A stretch of 43,165 nt of DNA, taken from positions 1 to 43,165 of the IMG/VR virus record IMGVR_UViG_3300031774_001518; one strand, given 5' to 3'. The position numbers and the translations under genes were made by a program. The notes under the pieces were generated by a model, which made no database searches, was not told the DNA's origin, and saw only the letters and a list, made by a program, of their open reading frames with translations. This stretch comes from a virus. Position 1 is the first letter of the stretch. Each line of letters starts with the position of its first letter. Of the stretch, positions 7,475 through 13,799 are shown piece by piece.

Positions 7475-7985
7475 AAAACAAACTAAACTACAACAAATCA
7501 CAGAAGAAGCATGGTTAGTAACTAAAGGTGATAAGAAGATCGGAATACTAAATGAAGATGTTCAAGGTAGATACTTTTATATCACAGGAAAGTCAGTTAA
7601 ACTGTTTGATGACGAACAAGAGACTACTAAGTTCTTTGGTAACGTTAATTTGTTTACAGAAACAATTAATGAGCCCACAAGCAAAAAAGATGCTCTTTAT
7701 ATTAAAGGTCATTTAATTGAGTATGAAGAAGCAATACCAATTGAAGTAAATGACGACAGATACTGTGAACACATTCCTTTGTATTTAAAGACAGAAAGTA
7801 GTGATGTATTATATGCCGCAGGTTGGTATGCTATTAACTTTGATAAAGCATGGAAACATGGGCATGGTCCGAAACTACAAACACTAGAAACATATGGATT
7901 TAAAGGTCCATGGAAAACAGAAATGGAATGTAGGAAAGAACTTAAACGCCTTAATAAAGAGAAAAGACTAGATGAGCAAGTTTAA
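7461..7985 (+). CDS. Hypothetical protein, 174 residues
   Basis: Start chosen at 7461 (MAKPKKQTK) because GGAG lies 8 bases upstream; the frame could extend to 7422 but without a site. It overlaps the previous gene by 14 bases. The basic N-terminus leads to an apparent beta-rich middle (KKIGILNEDVQGRYFYITG) and a C-terminal helix rich in Lys/Arg. The phrase YAAGWYAINFDKAWKHGHGPKLQTLE resembles conserved unknown proteins of marine T4-like phages as I remember them. No activity can be assigned. Confidence 0.62.
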   Translation: MAKPKKQTKLQQITEEAWLVTKGDKKIGILNEDVQGRYFYITGKSVKLFDDEQETTKFFGNVNLFTETINEPTSKKDALYIKGHLIEYEEAIPIEVNDDRYCEHIPLYLKTESSDVLYAAGWYAINFDKAWKHGHGPKLQTLETYGFKGPWKTEMECRKELKRLNKEKRLDEQV

Positions 7986-8160
7986 TGAACTTGTTAGTCA
8001 CATAGCAAATCTTAAAAAATCTAACGTAAAACAAGCAACATTAGATGTTGAGTTTTTACACGAAGCACTAAGCGAAATAAGTCCACCATTAGATAGCAAA
8101 GACCATGTGATGGCCACTGCAAGGGTAGAGGTTGATGGTGGCAAATTTGGAAAAGAATGA
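7972..8160 (+). CDS. Hypothetical protein, 62 residues
   Basis: Overlaps the previous gene by 14 bases and the next by 4, the typical coupled spacing here. The first 35 residues look helical (MSKFNELVSHIANLKKSNVK) and the rest is polar. Not recognised; supported mainly by its fit in the chain of overlapping genes. Confidence 0.52.
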   Translation: MSKFNELVSHIANLKKSNVKQATLDVEFLHEALSEISPPLDSKDHVMATARVEVDGGKFGKE

Positions 8161-8420
8161 CATCAGAATACGAACTACCAGAGGACTGTGGTTACAATAA
8201 AGTTTACCATAACCAGTGGAGAACTGGACAATATGGTATTGGTATGGGAACCATTCAAAAAATTAGCAAAATAGCAAAAGGTAGGTGGGGTTGGTATTTT
8301 CAACCTAATGCAAATATGAACTATAATTCAGAGAAGTGGTTTGAGAACCAAGAGTGCATTATTACATTTGAAGATAAATGGGATTGTGCCCAAGTGGTAT
8401 TACAAGTTGAAGATGTATAA
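8157..8420 (+). CDS. Hypothetical protein, 87 residues
   Basis: ATGA overlap with the gene before it and 8-base overlap with the SGNH-like gene after it. The sequence is rich in Trp, Tyr and Gly (GRWGWYFQPNANMNY), as in small beta-sheet proteins, with three Cys. No signal peptide. Not recognised; a link with the SGNH gene is positional only. Confidence 0.55.
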   Translation: MTSEYELPEDCGYNKVYHNQWRTGQYGIGMGTIQKISKIAKGRWGWYFQPNANMNYNSEKWFENQECIITFEDKWDCAQVVLQVEDV

Positions 8421-9249
8421 AGCATTATTAACAGGCGGGTGTAGTTTTAGTGACGATAGTTATGCTCTACACACATGGAATACTTACCTTGAAGATATGT
8501 ATGATGATGTTTATCATACTGGAAAAGACGGTGCAGGTAATCAGTATATATTTAGACTTGTTACTAAGAAGTTACTTGATTTAAGAAAAGAGATCCCTTG
8601 GAATTGTCAAATAGATGTTGTAGTGCTATGGAGCGGCATTTCTAGAAAATGTATTGTTACTAACGATAGACAGCATCTTAATCAAAATATAATGATAGAC
8701 GAGGCAATTAAATTTACTGAGAATCTTAAAGAGGAGCAACCAGATGCTTATCAAGAAGCAAAAAGTATGGGAGATGTAGATATTGTTTTAGAATCAAATG
8801 GCGGGCAACATCATGATCTTGACGGTAATGTAATAGCACCAGAAAAGTATGCCTATTCATTCCTTGTGCCTAGTTTAAGAACCAAAGTAATAGAAGAATA
8901 TTATGCAAAATATACAAACATTATAGAGGATTGGGAAAGAACATCTGTTGATATACTTAACTTACAAGAAATATGCAAGGCCAATAATGCTGAATTTTAT
9001 TGGGGACACATACATGAACATTATAATGAAGTATATACAAAAAGAATAAAGAAAAAATACAACCATATTGCTTGGGCACATGATAAATTAGATCATTCAC
9101 AATGCTTTTGCCCACAAGGAATGAATGCTTGGGTTGATAAAAATTTTACAAAAGAAAAAGGATATATCGACGATTGGCATCCTAGTGAACGAGCACATAA
9201 GCATTTTACAAAGTCAATAATTAAACCATTTTTAAATAATAAATTATAA
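8413..9249 (+). CDS. SGNH/GDSL-like hydrolase paralogue 1
   Basis: Start at 8413, overlapping the previous stop by 8 bases; the longer in-frame version would run through that whole gene. The 278-residue product begins MYKALLTGGCSFSDD, a block-I-like nucleophile motif in which the usual GDS reads GCS. GAGNQYIF could give block II, VLWSGISR block III, and the C-terminus has DDWHPSERAHKHF, a good D-x-x-H catalytic block V. SGNH enzymes hydrolyse or transfer acyl esters, including on glycans. It is the only copy of this phage family in the rightward half; six more lie in the leftward block. Enzyme class moderately sure; substrate unknown. Confidence 0.68.
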   Translation: MYKALLTGGCSFSDDSYALHTWNTYLEDMYDDVYHTGKDGAGNQYIFRLVTKKLLDLRKEIPWNCQIDVVVLWSGISRKCIVTNDRQHLNQNIMIDEAIKFTENLKEEQPDAYQEAKSMGDVDIVLESNGGQHHDLDGNVIAPEKYAYSFLVPSLRTKVIEEYYAKYTNIIEDWERTSVDILNLQEICKANNAEFYWGHIHEHYNEVYTKRIKKKYNHIAWAHDKLDHSQCFCPQGMNAWVDKNFTKEKGYIDDWHPSERAHKHFTKSIIKPFLNNKL

Positions 9250-9257
9250 ATATAGTT

Positions 9258-9488
9258 ATGATAGTAGAAATATATAGCAAACCGGCATGTCCTTTTTGTG
9301 TTCAAGCAAAGAACCTTGCAGAACAAAAAGGTTATGAATATACTTACAAAATGTTAGATGAAGACTTCACAAGAGAAGAGTTGTTTGAAACTTTTCCAGG
9401 TGCTAGAACTTTCCCACAAATCATAGTAGATGGCGAAAAAATTGGCGGATTTACGGACTTCAAAGCAATGGTCGACTCACTGGATTAA
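9258..9488 (+). CDS. Glutaredoxin
   Basis: 76 residues, a normal size for phage and bacterial glutaredoxins. The active site is C11-P-F-C14, the cis-proline P53 lies in the TFPQI motif, and GG at 63-64 forms the glutathione-binding turn. It passes electrons from glutathione to disulfides. In T4-like phages the related NrdC serves the phage ribonucleotide reductase, but no reductase gene is in this window, so that partner is inferred. A sequence TATAAATA lies at 9245-9252, too close to the ATG to be a convincing promoter. Confidence 0.92.
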   Translation: MIVEIYSKPACPFCVQAKNLAEQKGYEYTYKMLDEDFTREELFETFPGARTFPQIIVDGEKIGGFTDFKAMVDSLD

Positions 9489-9499
9489 CAGATGTTTTA

Positions 9500-9522
9500 A
9501 TCACTGAAAAGTGATAAATATA
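9500..9522 (+). promoter_or_regulatory. Hairpin followed by T4-late-promoter-like motif
   Basis: A 6-bp hairpin ATCACT-GAAA-AGTGAT (9500-9515) overlaps GATAAATATA (9513-9522), which differs by one base from the T4 late -10 box TATAAATA in its first eight bases. The ribosome site GGAGA follows at 9531. The same ten bases recur on the other strand at 39078-39087 upstream of the UDP-sugar dehydrogenase. No U-tract follows the hairpin, so it is not a normal terminator. In AT-rich DNA chance matches are common. Confidence 0.3.
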
Positions 9523-9542
9523 TGTGTATAGGAGACATACAC

Positions 9543-9845
9543 ATGAGCAGACCAAAACCAAAGATACTACTAGAAGTAGTAAACAAAACAACATACAAGT
9601 CCGAACAAGTCTTAAGTGCGGACGCAATTTATAGTGTGTTTTTCGAAGGGAAACCTATAAACCTTAGAATTTTAAATACACTTGTAAGTTACCCAGGACC
9701 CAAATATAAGAAAGTTTCTTTTTCTAATCCTGGACATGCTTTTAACCTTGCTGAAAGACTAAATGATGTTTTTTCATCAGATGAATTTAAAGTTATTAAA
9801 TTAACACAAGGTGAAGAAGTAATAGAAGATGATCTCAAAGAATGA
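9543..9845 (+). CDS. Hypothetical protein, 100 residues
   Basis: Start at 9543 (MSRPKPKI) because GGAGA lies 8 bases upstream; an earlier ATG at 9522 sits before that site. Likely alpha/beta: IYSVFFEGKPINLRILN and KYKKVSFSNPGHAFNLAERLNDVF. The protein ends with acidic residues. Not recognised. It overlaps the next gene by 17 bases. Confidence 0.62.
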   Translation: MSRPKPKILLEVVNKTTYKSEQVLSADAIYSVFFEGKPINLRILNTLVSYPGPKYKKVSFSNPGHAFNLAERLNDVFSSDEFKVIKLTQGEEVIEDDLKE

Positions 9846-10209
9846 ACCTATACAATATCAAATTATCCAATGGTTAGACCAACGCCTAACTAAAAATATT
9901 AAAGACTATACGAATTGCAACATTGAAGATAAGTGTGCAAGATTATTTTCAAATTTTAGACTAGAACAAAATAAACCTACAGGTATAAAACTTACTAGGT
10001 TTGGTAACAGTTTATTAGGTCGACACTTTGACAAATACGATCACGAGAATGATTGTTTGTTAAGCGGTAAAGTGTTGCTCAAACTAGACGAAGCAATGGT
10101 ATGGCCATACTTTGTAAATAAGAAAAAAGTTGTGTTTTACAGTCAAGAAGATAGTGCATGGTTCAGATTAAATGGCTCTAAATTAGAAAGTTACATAGAT
10201 ATAATATAA
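9829..10209 (+). CDS. Conserved phage-type hypothetical protein, 126 residues
   Basis: A soluble protein with the phrases RFGNSLLGRHFDKYDHE and GKVLLKLDEAMVWPYFV, which I associate with a conserved unknown family of marine T4-like phages. AWFRLNGSKLESYIDII ends it. Two Cys near the N-terminus. Overlaps its neighbours by 17 bases and by 1 base. No activity can be read from it. Confidence 0.62.
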   Translation: MISKNEPIQYQIIQWLDQRLTKNIKDYTNCNIEDKCARLFSNFRLEQNKPTGIKLTRFGNSLLGRHFDKYDHENDCLLSGKVLLKLDEAMVWPYFVNKKKVVFYSQEDSAWFRLNGSKLESYIDII

Positions 10210-10790
10210 TGTTTGAGTATAAAGAAAACTTCTTAACACCAGAAATAATTGCCGAATTCGACAAGTATTGTGATTTAAGTGTGTCAGATATGTCATCTGA
10301 CGATGCTTGGAATCCTAGATTTACAAAGTATAATGATAATGTAGAATGCTTTACACAGAATCCAACAGATAATGAACTTTGGTTATTGAGAGATGATATC
10401 TATAACAATTTAAATAATCCGCTATATCAAAACAAACATGTAAGAAACATGTGTGTTGCAATACAAAAATATCCTCAAGGAGCAGTATTACAAGCACACA
10501 AAGATAGGAGTGTTGGTTCTGTTACTATATTTTTAAATAAAGAATGGGACATTAATGATGGCGGAATGTTTCACTGGATAGATGACGATGCAAAAGGTAA
10601 TGGTTATTGTGTATTACCTAAATACAATAGTGCTATTATAAAAATGCCAAACGATACTAATACTAATGAACTAGGACAAGACCATTGGGTTACAGAAATA
10701 CTAGGTGAGAAACCAAGATCAGTTATCCAAATGTTTATATGGGGACATGGTGATCCAAGCAATACTTTAGGGGAAGAACCTAATGATTAG
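10209..10790 (+). CDS. 2-oxoglutarate/Fe(II)-dependent oxygenase 1
   Basis: 193 residues with the prolyl-4-hydroxylase-like cupin signature: iron ligands H97 and D99 (QAHKDRS), the following strand SVTIFLNKEW and DGGMF, the distal ligand H159 (GQDHWV), and R170 (PRSVIQMF) for the 2-oxoglutarate carboxylate. Such enzymes couple 2-oxoglutarate oxidation to hydroxylation of a protein, nucleic acid or small molecule. Phages carry many with unknown targets. The ATG overlaps the previous stop by one base and the end overlaps a second oxygenase by 8 bases, so the two may work on one target. Confidence 0.82.
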   Translation: MFEYKENFLTPEIIAEFDKYCDLSVSDMSSDDAWNPRFTKYNDNVECFTQNPTDNELWLLRDDIYNNLNNPLYQNKHVRNMCVAIQKYPQGAVLQAHKDRSVGSVTIFLNKEWDINDGGMFHWIDDDAKGNGYCVLPKYNSAIIKMPNDTNTNELGQDHWVTEILGEKPRSVIQMFIWGHGDPSNTLGEEPND

Positions 10791-11289
10791 GGTGGTAGAG
10801 GGCGTCTTAGACGTCGTATATGCAACAGAACTTTACAATAAGTTAATTGACCTACCTGATCAAAGAACAAGTTTAGATACATGGAAGGACTATTTAACAC
10901 ATTCTAAAAAAGCACCTGCAATACTACTAAATGACTTAGATACCGTTGATCAAGATAAAGTATTAAGTGTTCTAAAAGAGCATTTTGGAGACTTTAACAA
11001 TGCTTACCTAACTGTCCAAAGATGGGAAAAAGGATGCTATATACCCTGGCATAACGATCAAAAGTATGACTTTAGTGCAACAATATATCTAAATCCTGAA
11101 TGGACATACGATGATGGAGGGCAGTTTGTATATACAGAAGGTGACGACTACTATGGTGTTAACCACTCATATACACCACAATTCAATTCAGCAGTTTTAC
11201 TAGAAGGAGGCCATTTTCATTGTGTTGCTCCTATAAGTTCCAATGATAAAACTCGCATCACAATACAATTTTTTGGCTACAAAGGTTGA
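10783..11289 (+). CDS. 2-oxoglutarate/Fe(II)-dependent oxygenase 2
   Basis: 168 residues with the same fold signature as its neighbour: H90 and D92 (PWHNDQ), the strand FSATIYLNPEW with DDGGQF, distal H146 (HFHCVAP; H144 is an alternative) and R158 (TRITIQF). The two proteins share the spacing and the LN-(K/P)-EW...DGG phrase, so they probably arose by duplication, but they are well diverged. Hydroxylation target unknown. The stop codon overlaps the -35 box of the next promoter, marking the end of this transcription unit or an internal start. Confidence 0.82.
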   Translation: MIRVVEGVLDVVYATELYNKLIDLPDQRTSLDTWKDYLTHSKKAPAILLNDLDTVDQDKVLSVLKEHFGDFNNAYLTVQRWEKGCYIPWHNDQKYDFSATIYLNPEWTYDDGGQFVYTEGDDYYGVNHSYTPQFNSAVLLEGGHFHCVAPISSNDKTRITIQFFGYKG

Positions 11290-11313
11290 CAAAATACTTT
11301 AAGATGCTATTAT
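11286..11313 (+). promoter_or_regulatory. Sigma70-type phage promoter
   Basis: TTGACA (11286-11291), 16-base spacer, TATTAT (11308-11313), followed by ATATA, TAATACGGAATTAGGAGTA and an ATG at 11344. One of four promoters of the same design in the window. The -35 box overlaps the stop of the upstream oxygenase gene. Host RNA polymerase would read it, probably early in infection. Confidence 0.78.
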
Positions 11314-11343
11314 ATATAAACTAATACGGAATTAGGAGTATAT

Positions 11344-11535
11344 ATGAGTGGTATAGTAAATAGTTCACAATTTCAATTTACTTGGAGTGACGATAATACA
11401 GTTAATCAAAACTTTACAGAATGGTATATTCTAAACTGTGAAGAAAGATCAGCATACAGCGAACCAATGCTAGAAAAAGACCAAGCAATCAAAATATTTG
11501 AAGATATGTATGATGTTTCGGTTGACAAATCCTAA
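11344..11535 (+). CDS. Small hypothetical protein from its own promoter
   Basis: 63 residues, acidic, with a C-terminal helix (DQAIKIFEDMYDVSVDKS) and an aromatic N-terminal half. A good promoter lies 30 bases upstream and TTAGGAG 6-8 bases before the ATG. The next promoter begins inside its last codons, so it forms a one-gene unit read through or followed by the MoxR unit. Not recognised. Small, strongly expressed early phage genes often redirect host functions, but nothing here proves it. Confidence 0.68.
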   Translation: MSGIVNSSQFQFTWSDDNTVNQNFTEWYILNCEERSAYSEPMLEKDQAIKIFEDMYDVSVDKS

Positions 11536-11549
11536 ATTGGTGCTATTAT
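11522..11549 (+). promoter_or_regulatory. Sigma70-type phage promoter for the MoxR gene
   Basis: TTGACA (11522-11527), 16-base spacer, TATTAT (11544-11549), then a leader containing TAGTTAGG and GTTAGGAGTA before the ATG at 11587. The -35 box lies within the last codons of the preceding gene. Confidence 0.78.
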
Positions 11550-11586
11550 ATATACATAGTTAGGTAAAAAGTTAGGAGTAACATTT

Positions 11587-12693
11587 ATGGAAACATTACA
11601 AATAAGACCAGCAGAAGTCAAACCAATCACTCTGCGTGCCATGAAGGCAAAAAGACCAATCTTTATCTGGGGAGCACCAGGTATTGGTAAGTCAGAATTG
11701 GTGCAAGGTATTGTAGACTCAGGAGAGTTAGGCAATGCTATTATGATAGACATGCGTTTAGCATTAATGGAGCCAACAGATTTACGTGGTTATCCTTTTA
11801 GAAATCCAGAAACAAATCAAATGGAGTGGGCACCAGCGGCAGATCTTCCTACACAGGAAATGGCTGATGCATATGACACTATTGTTTTGTTTTTAGACGA
11901 ATTGAATTCAGCACCACCAAGTGTGCAGGCCGCGGCTTACCAATTAGTTCTTAATAACAAAATTGGTCAGTATCAACTTCCTGACAATGTAAGAATTGTT
12001 GCGGCAGGTAATAGAGAGACTGATAGAGGTGTTACATTTAGAATGCCTAGTCCTTTAGCAAATAGATTTAGACACATTAACATGGATGTGAACTTTGAAG
12101 ATTGGCAACAATGGGCAATCAACAATGACGTTCACCCTGATGTTATTGGTTACCTGAGTTTTGCGAAGCAGGACTTGTTTAACTTCGATCCGAAGACAAG
12201 TTCACAAGCATTCGCAACTCCTAGGTCATGGACATTTACTTCAGACATTCTTAAAGTAGATGGCTTTGAAGGAGCATCGGCTAGAGAGCAAAAGGCAGAA
12301 ATTGCTGGTGCTATTGGTGAAGGCATGGCAATCAAGTTCATTGAACACAGAAAGATTGCTAGTAACTTACCTAACCCTTCAGACGTAATTGACGGCAAAG
12401 TTAAAACACTTGACAATAAGATATCAGAAGAGATATCTGCAAAATACAGTTTAGTTGTAAGTATTGCTTATGAACTCAATGACATCTACAAAGACACAGG
12501 TGTTGATGAGAAGTTTGCTAAAATGCTTAACAATACTGTAAGGTTTAGTTTTGATAACTTTGAGCCTGAAATGGTAGTGTTCTTGTTCAAGACTATAATG
12601 AAAGATTATAAGATTACATTCAATGTCAGAACTACACTTGATAAAGATCTCAAAGACACATTTTCAGAGAGGTATGTAAAGTATATCACCTAA
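11587..12693 (+). CDS. MoxR-like AAA+ ATPase
   Basis: 368 residues. Walker A is GAPGIGKS at 29-36, Walker B LFLDELN with D104 and E105, and AAGNRETD followed by LANRF gives the sensor 1 and arginine-finger region of the MoxR group. These AAA+ proteins act as chaperone-like remodellers and usually pair with a VWA-domain protein. A VWA/HExxH protein gene lies 1.1 kb downstream with its own matching promoter, so the two form the expected pair. Client and purpose in the phage are unknown. It has its own promoter and GTTAGGAG ribosome site, and a structured region with a strong terminator follows, so it is a separate transcription unit. Confidence 0.88.
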   Translation: METLQIRPAEVKPITLRAMKAKRPIFIWGAPGIGKSELVQGIVDSGELGNAIMIDMRLALMEPTDLRGYPFRNPETNQMEWAPAADLPTQEMADAYDTIVLFLDELNSAPPSVQAAAYQLVLNNKIGQYQLPDNVRIVAAGNRETDRGVTFRMPSPLANRFRHINMDVNFEDWQQWAINNDVHPDVIGYLSFAKQDLFNFDPKTSSQAFATPRSWTFTSDILKVDGFEGASAREQKAEIAGAIGEGMAIKFIEHRKIASNLPNPSDVIDGKVKTLDNKISEEISAKYSLVVSIAYELNDIYKDTGVDEKFAKMLNNTVRFSFDNFEPEMVVFLFKTIMKDYKITFNVRTTLDKDLKDTFSERYVKYIT

Positions 12694-12757
12694 GGGGGTT
12701 GGTTAACGGTTAAAATCCTTGTGCCCTACCTATGTTACTCCCTACCTAAGCACAAGG
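12693..12757 (+). ncRNA. Structured non-coding segment, possible H-type pseudoknot
   Basis: Between the MoxR stop and the terminator. AGGGGGT (12693-12699) can pair with ACTCCCT (12737-12743), 7 bp with one G-U. CCTTGTGC (12717-12724) can pair with GCACAAGG (12750-12757), 8 bp. The arms interleave, as in an H-type pseudoknot. CCCTACCTA occurs twice (12724-12732 and 12740-12748). GTGCCCT at 12721 repeats the 5' arm of the terminator, so competing folds are possible. It might be a leader that controls the terminator and the small gene/tRNA beyond, or a stable 3' end. No known RNA family recognised. Confidence 0.4.
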
Positions 12758-12760
12758 TGA

Positions 12761-12788
12761 GTGCCCTGGAAACAGGGCACTTTTTTTT
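12761..12788 (+). terminator. Strong intrinsic terminator
   Basis: Perfect 8-bp stem GTGCCCTG / CAGGGCAC (12761-12768, 12773-12780) with a GAAA loop and eight T residues (12781-12788). It should end the MoxR transcript. The gene and tRNA just beyond have no clear promoter of their own, so partial read-through or attenuation is possible. Confidence 0.92.
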
Positions 12789-12814
12789 AGTTTAATAAAA
12801 GAAGGAAACACAAA

Positions 12815-13003
12815 GTGGATTATCATGATTACACTTTAACAATAAACTCAAAAACAATTGAGTTAGATTCAGAAATTACAATTCAACAATTAAAACAACG
12901 TCATGGACTTTATCCTGGCGACGAGTTTGTTATGGTTGTTTTGAAGGGAAAGGTTTGTTTGGTTAAATCGGATAAACCACCCGGACCTGGTTGGTTCAAA
13001 TAA
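12815..13003 (+). CDS. Small hypothetical protein, GTG start
   Basis: 62 residues from a GTG at 12815, with AAGGAAA 8-12 bases upstream. The likely fold is small and beta-rich with one helix (SEITIQQLKQRHG); the middle reads GDEFVMVVLKGKVCLV and the end is Pro/Gly-rich (KPPGPGWF). It lies between the strong terminator and the tRNA, which starts 3 bases after its stop, so they are probably on one transcript. Not recognised. Confidence 0.6.
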   Translation: MDYHDYTLTINSKTIELDSEITIQQLKQRHGLYPGDEFVMVVLKGKVCLVKSDKPPGPGWFK

Positions 13004-13006
13004 TAT

Positions 13007-13083
13007 CTCCTCGTAGTTCAACTGGATAGAACATCGGCCTTCTAAGCCGAGGGTTGCAGGTTCGAGTCCTGCCGAGGAGGCCA
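13007..13083 (+). tRNA. tRNA-Arg (anticodon UCU)
   Basis: A full cloverleaf of 77 bases: acceptor CTCCTCG (13007-13013) pairs with CGAGGAG (13073-13079), the D stem is GTTC/GAAC, the anticodon stem TCGGC/GCCGA with loop CTTCTAA and anticodon TCT at 13041-13043, and the T arm GCAGG-TTCGAGT-CCTGC. A discriminator G and an encoded CCA (13081-13083) follow. It reads AGA, by eye the main arginine codon of these genes, so it would support phage translation in a host with fewer such tRNAs. Its 5' end is 3 bases past the stop of the upstream gene and would need RNase P processing. Confidence 0.96.
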
Positions 13084-13090
13084 ATAATAA

Positions 13091-13109
13091 TGCCCTCTTT
13101 GAGAGGGCA
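13091..13109. terminator. Probable bidirectional terminator hairpin
   Basis: TGCCCTCT (13091-13098), 3-base loop, AGAGGGCA (13102-13109). It lies between the tRNA and the end of the leftward gene, where two transcripts meet. On the minus strand it is followed by TTATTATT; on the plus strand the tail is A-rich. The stem shares the TGCCCT core with the terminator at 12761. Confidence 0.6.
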
Positions 13110-13114
13110 CTAAA

Positions 13115-13633
13115 TTAAACTTCTGGTTGATTAGGTTCTGCTGGTGCTTCTGCTTCTGCTTCTGCATGGGCCTCTTGTAGAGGACTCATGTTTTCTTCAA
13201 CTGCTGGTGCTTCTGCTGGTGCATCAATTGGTGTATCAACTGGAGCATCTACTGGTGCTTCAACTGGTGCTTCAACTGGTGCTTCTGCTGGTGCCTGATC
13301 TACTGGTGCTTCTTCATAATGAACTTCATCATGCTCTGGCATAGGTGCTGATTCTACATGTTCTACATGCATATCATCTGCTGGGTAGCAATTTGGATCT
13401 TCTTGAGCCATTGTGCATGGAACGTATGCCCATGTCATTGCTTCTTGTTCTGCCTTTGCTTCTGAGTGAGCCTGTAGTTCTAACATCATGTCTCTTGCAC
13501 TCTTTCTTTTATCGAGTTCAAGACCTAATGCACGACCTTCCAGTTCCATCATGTTCTTGACTTCTTTTTCCATAGAAGCCGCCTGATGTTGAAGATCTTC
13601 AACCATCTGGATCATTGATTCTGAATAATACAT
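13115..13633 (-). CDS. Pro/Ala/Glu-repeat protein with coiled-coil N-terminus
   Basis: 172 residues, the only leftward gene in the first 19.8 kb. Residues 1-65 form a Met/Glu/Lys-rich helix that looks like a coiled coil (VEDLQHQAASMEKEVKNMM). Residues from about 107 on are low-complexity, with units such as APVE, APVD, TPID and APAE. The middle holds two Cys (PCTM, NCYP). A GGAGATT ribosome site lies before the ATG. Repeats of this kind act as flexible linkers or surface extensions. No family recognised. A weak GATAAATAA on the minus strand near 13721-13730 might be its promoter, with a long leader. Confidence 0.7.
   Translation of the reverse strand: MYYSESMIQMVEDLQHQAASMEKEVKNMMELEGRALGLELDKRKSARDMMLELQAHSEAKAEQEAMTWAYVPCTMAQEDPNCYPADDMHVEHVESAPMPEHDEVHYEEAPVDQAPAEAPVEAPVEAPVDAPVDTPIDAPAEAPAVEENMSPLQEAHAEAEAEAPAEPNQPEV
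13200..13313 (-). repeat. Degenerate 12-base tandem repeat inside a gene
   Basis: Units close to ACTGGTGCTTCA on the plus strand are repeated about nine times, interrupted by GCTGGTGC and ATTGGTGT variants. They encode the Pro-Ala-Val-Glu/Asp units of the leftward gene. Such tracts change length by slippage. Confidence 0.75.
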
Positions 13634-13740
13634 AATAATCTCCTGTTTGATATGTATAAGTATTTGTTATAGTTGGGATTATTTTGTGTGATGTGAACCC
13701 ATTATCTGTGTTCTGTAGCATTATTTATCTTAAAATACGG

Positions 13741-13768
13741 TTGACACATACCCTTTAGATGCTATAAT
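13741..13768 (+). promoter_or_regulatory. Consensus sigma70-type promoter for the VWA gene
   Basis: TTGACA (13741-13746), 16-base spacer, TATAAT (13763-13768): both boxes are perfect consensus. ATATATATTAGTTAGGAAATTAGG follows before the ATG at 13800, matching the leader of the other promoters in its TAGTTAGG element. The 166 bases between the divergent genes hold only this promoter and leader sequence. Confidence 0.85.
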
Positions 13769-13799
13769 ATATATATTAGTTAGGAAATTAGGTAACAAT

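Noticed and set aside
9245-9252. Exact T4 late box TATAAATA before glutaredoxin.
   Set aside because: It ends 5 bases before the ATG, leaving no room for a leader or ribosome site; part of it lies inside the upstream stop codon.
9500-9515. Intrinsic terminator after glutaredoxin.
   Set aside because: The hairpin is followed by AAATATATG, not a T-tract, on either strand.
12693-12757. Possible tRNA, from a D-arm-like GGTTAACGGTTAAAATCC and a 7-bp acceptor-like stem.
   Set aside because: Only 37 bases lie between the two arms, too few for anticodon and T arms, and no T-loop TTCGA is present.
13200-13313. CRISPR-like array.
   Set aside because: Units are only 12 bases with no spacers and lie in frame inside a coding gene.
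13144-13560. Rightward frames rich in Leu and Val over the repeat gene.
   Set aside because: They are shadows of the Pro/Ala repeat codons read on the other strand; composition is pure Leu/Val low complexity.
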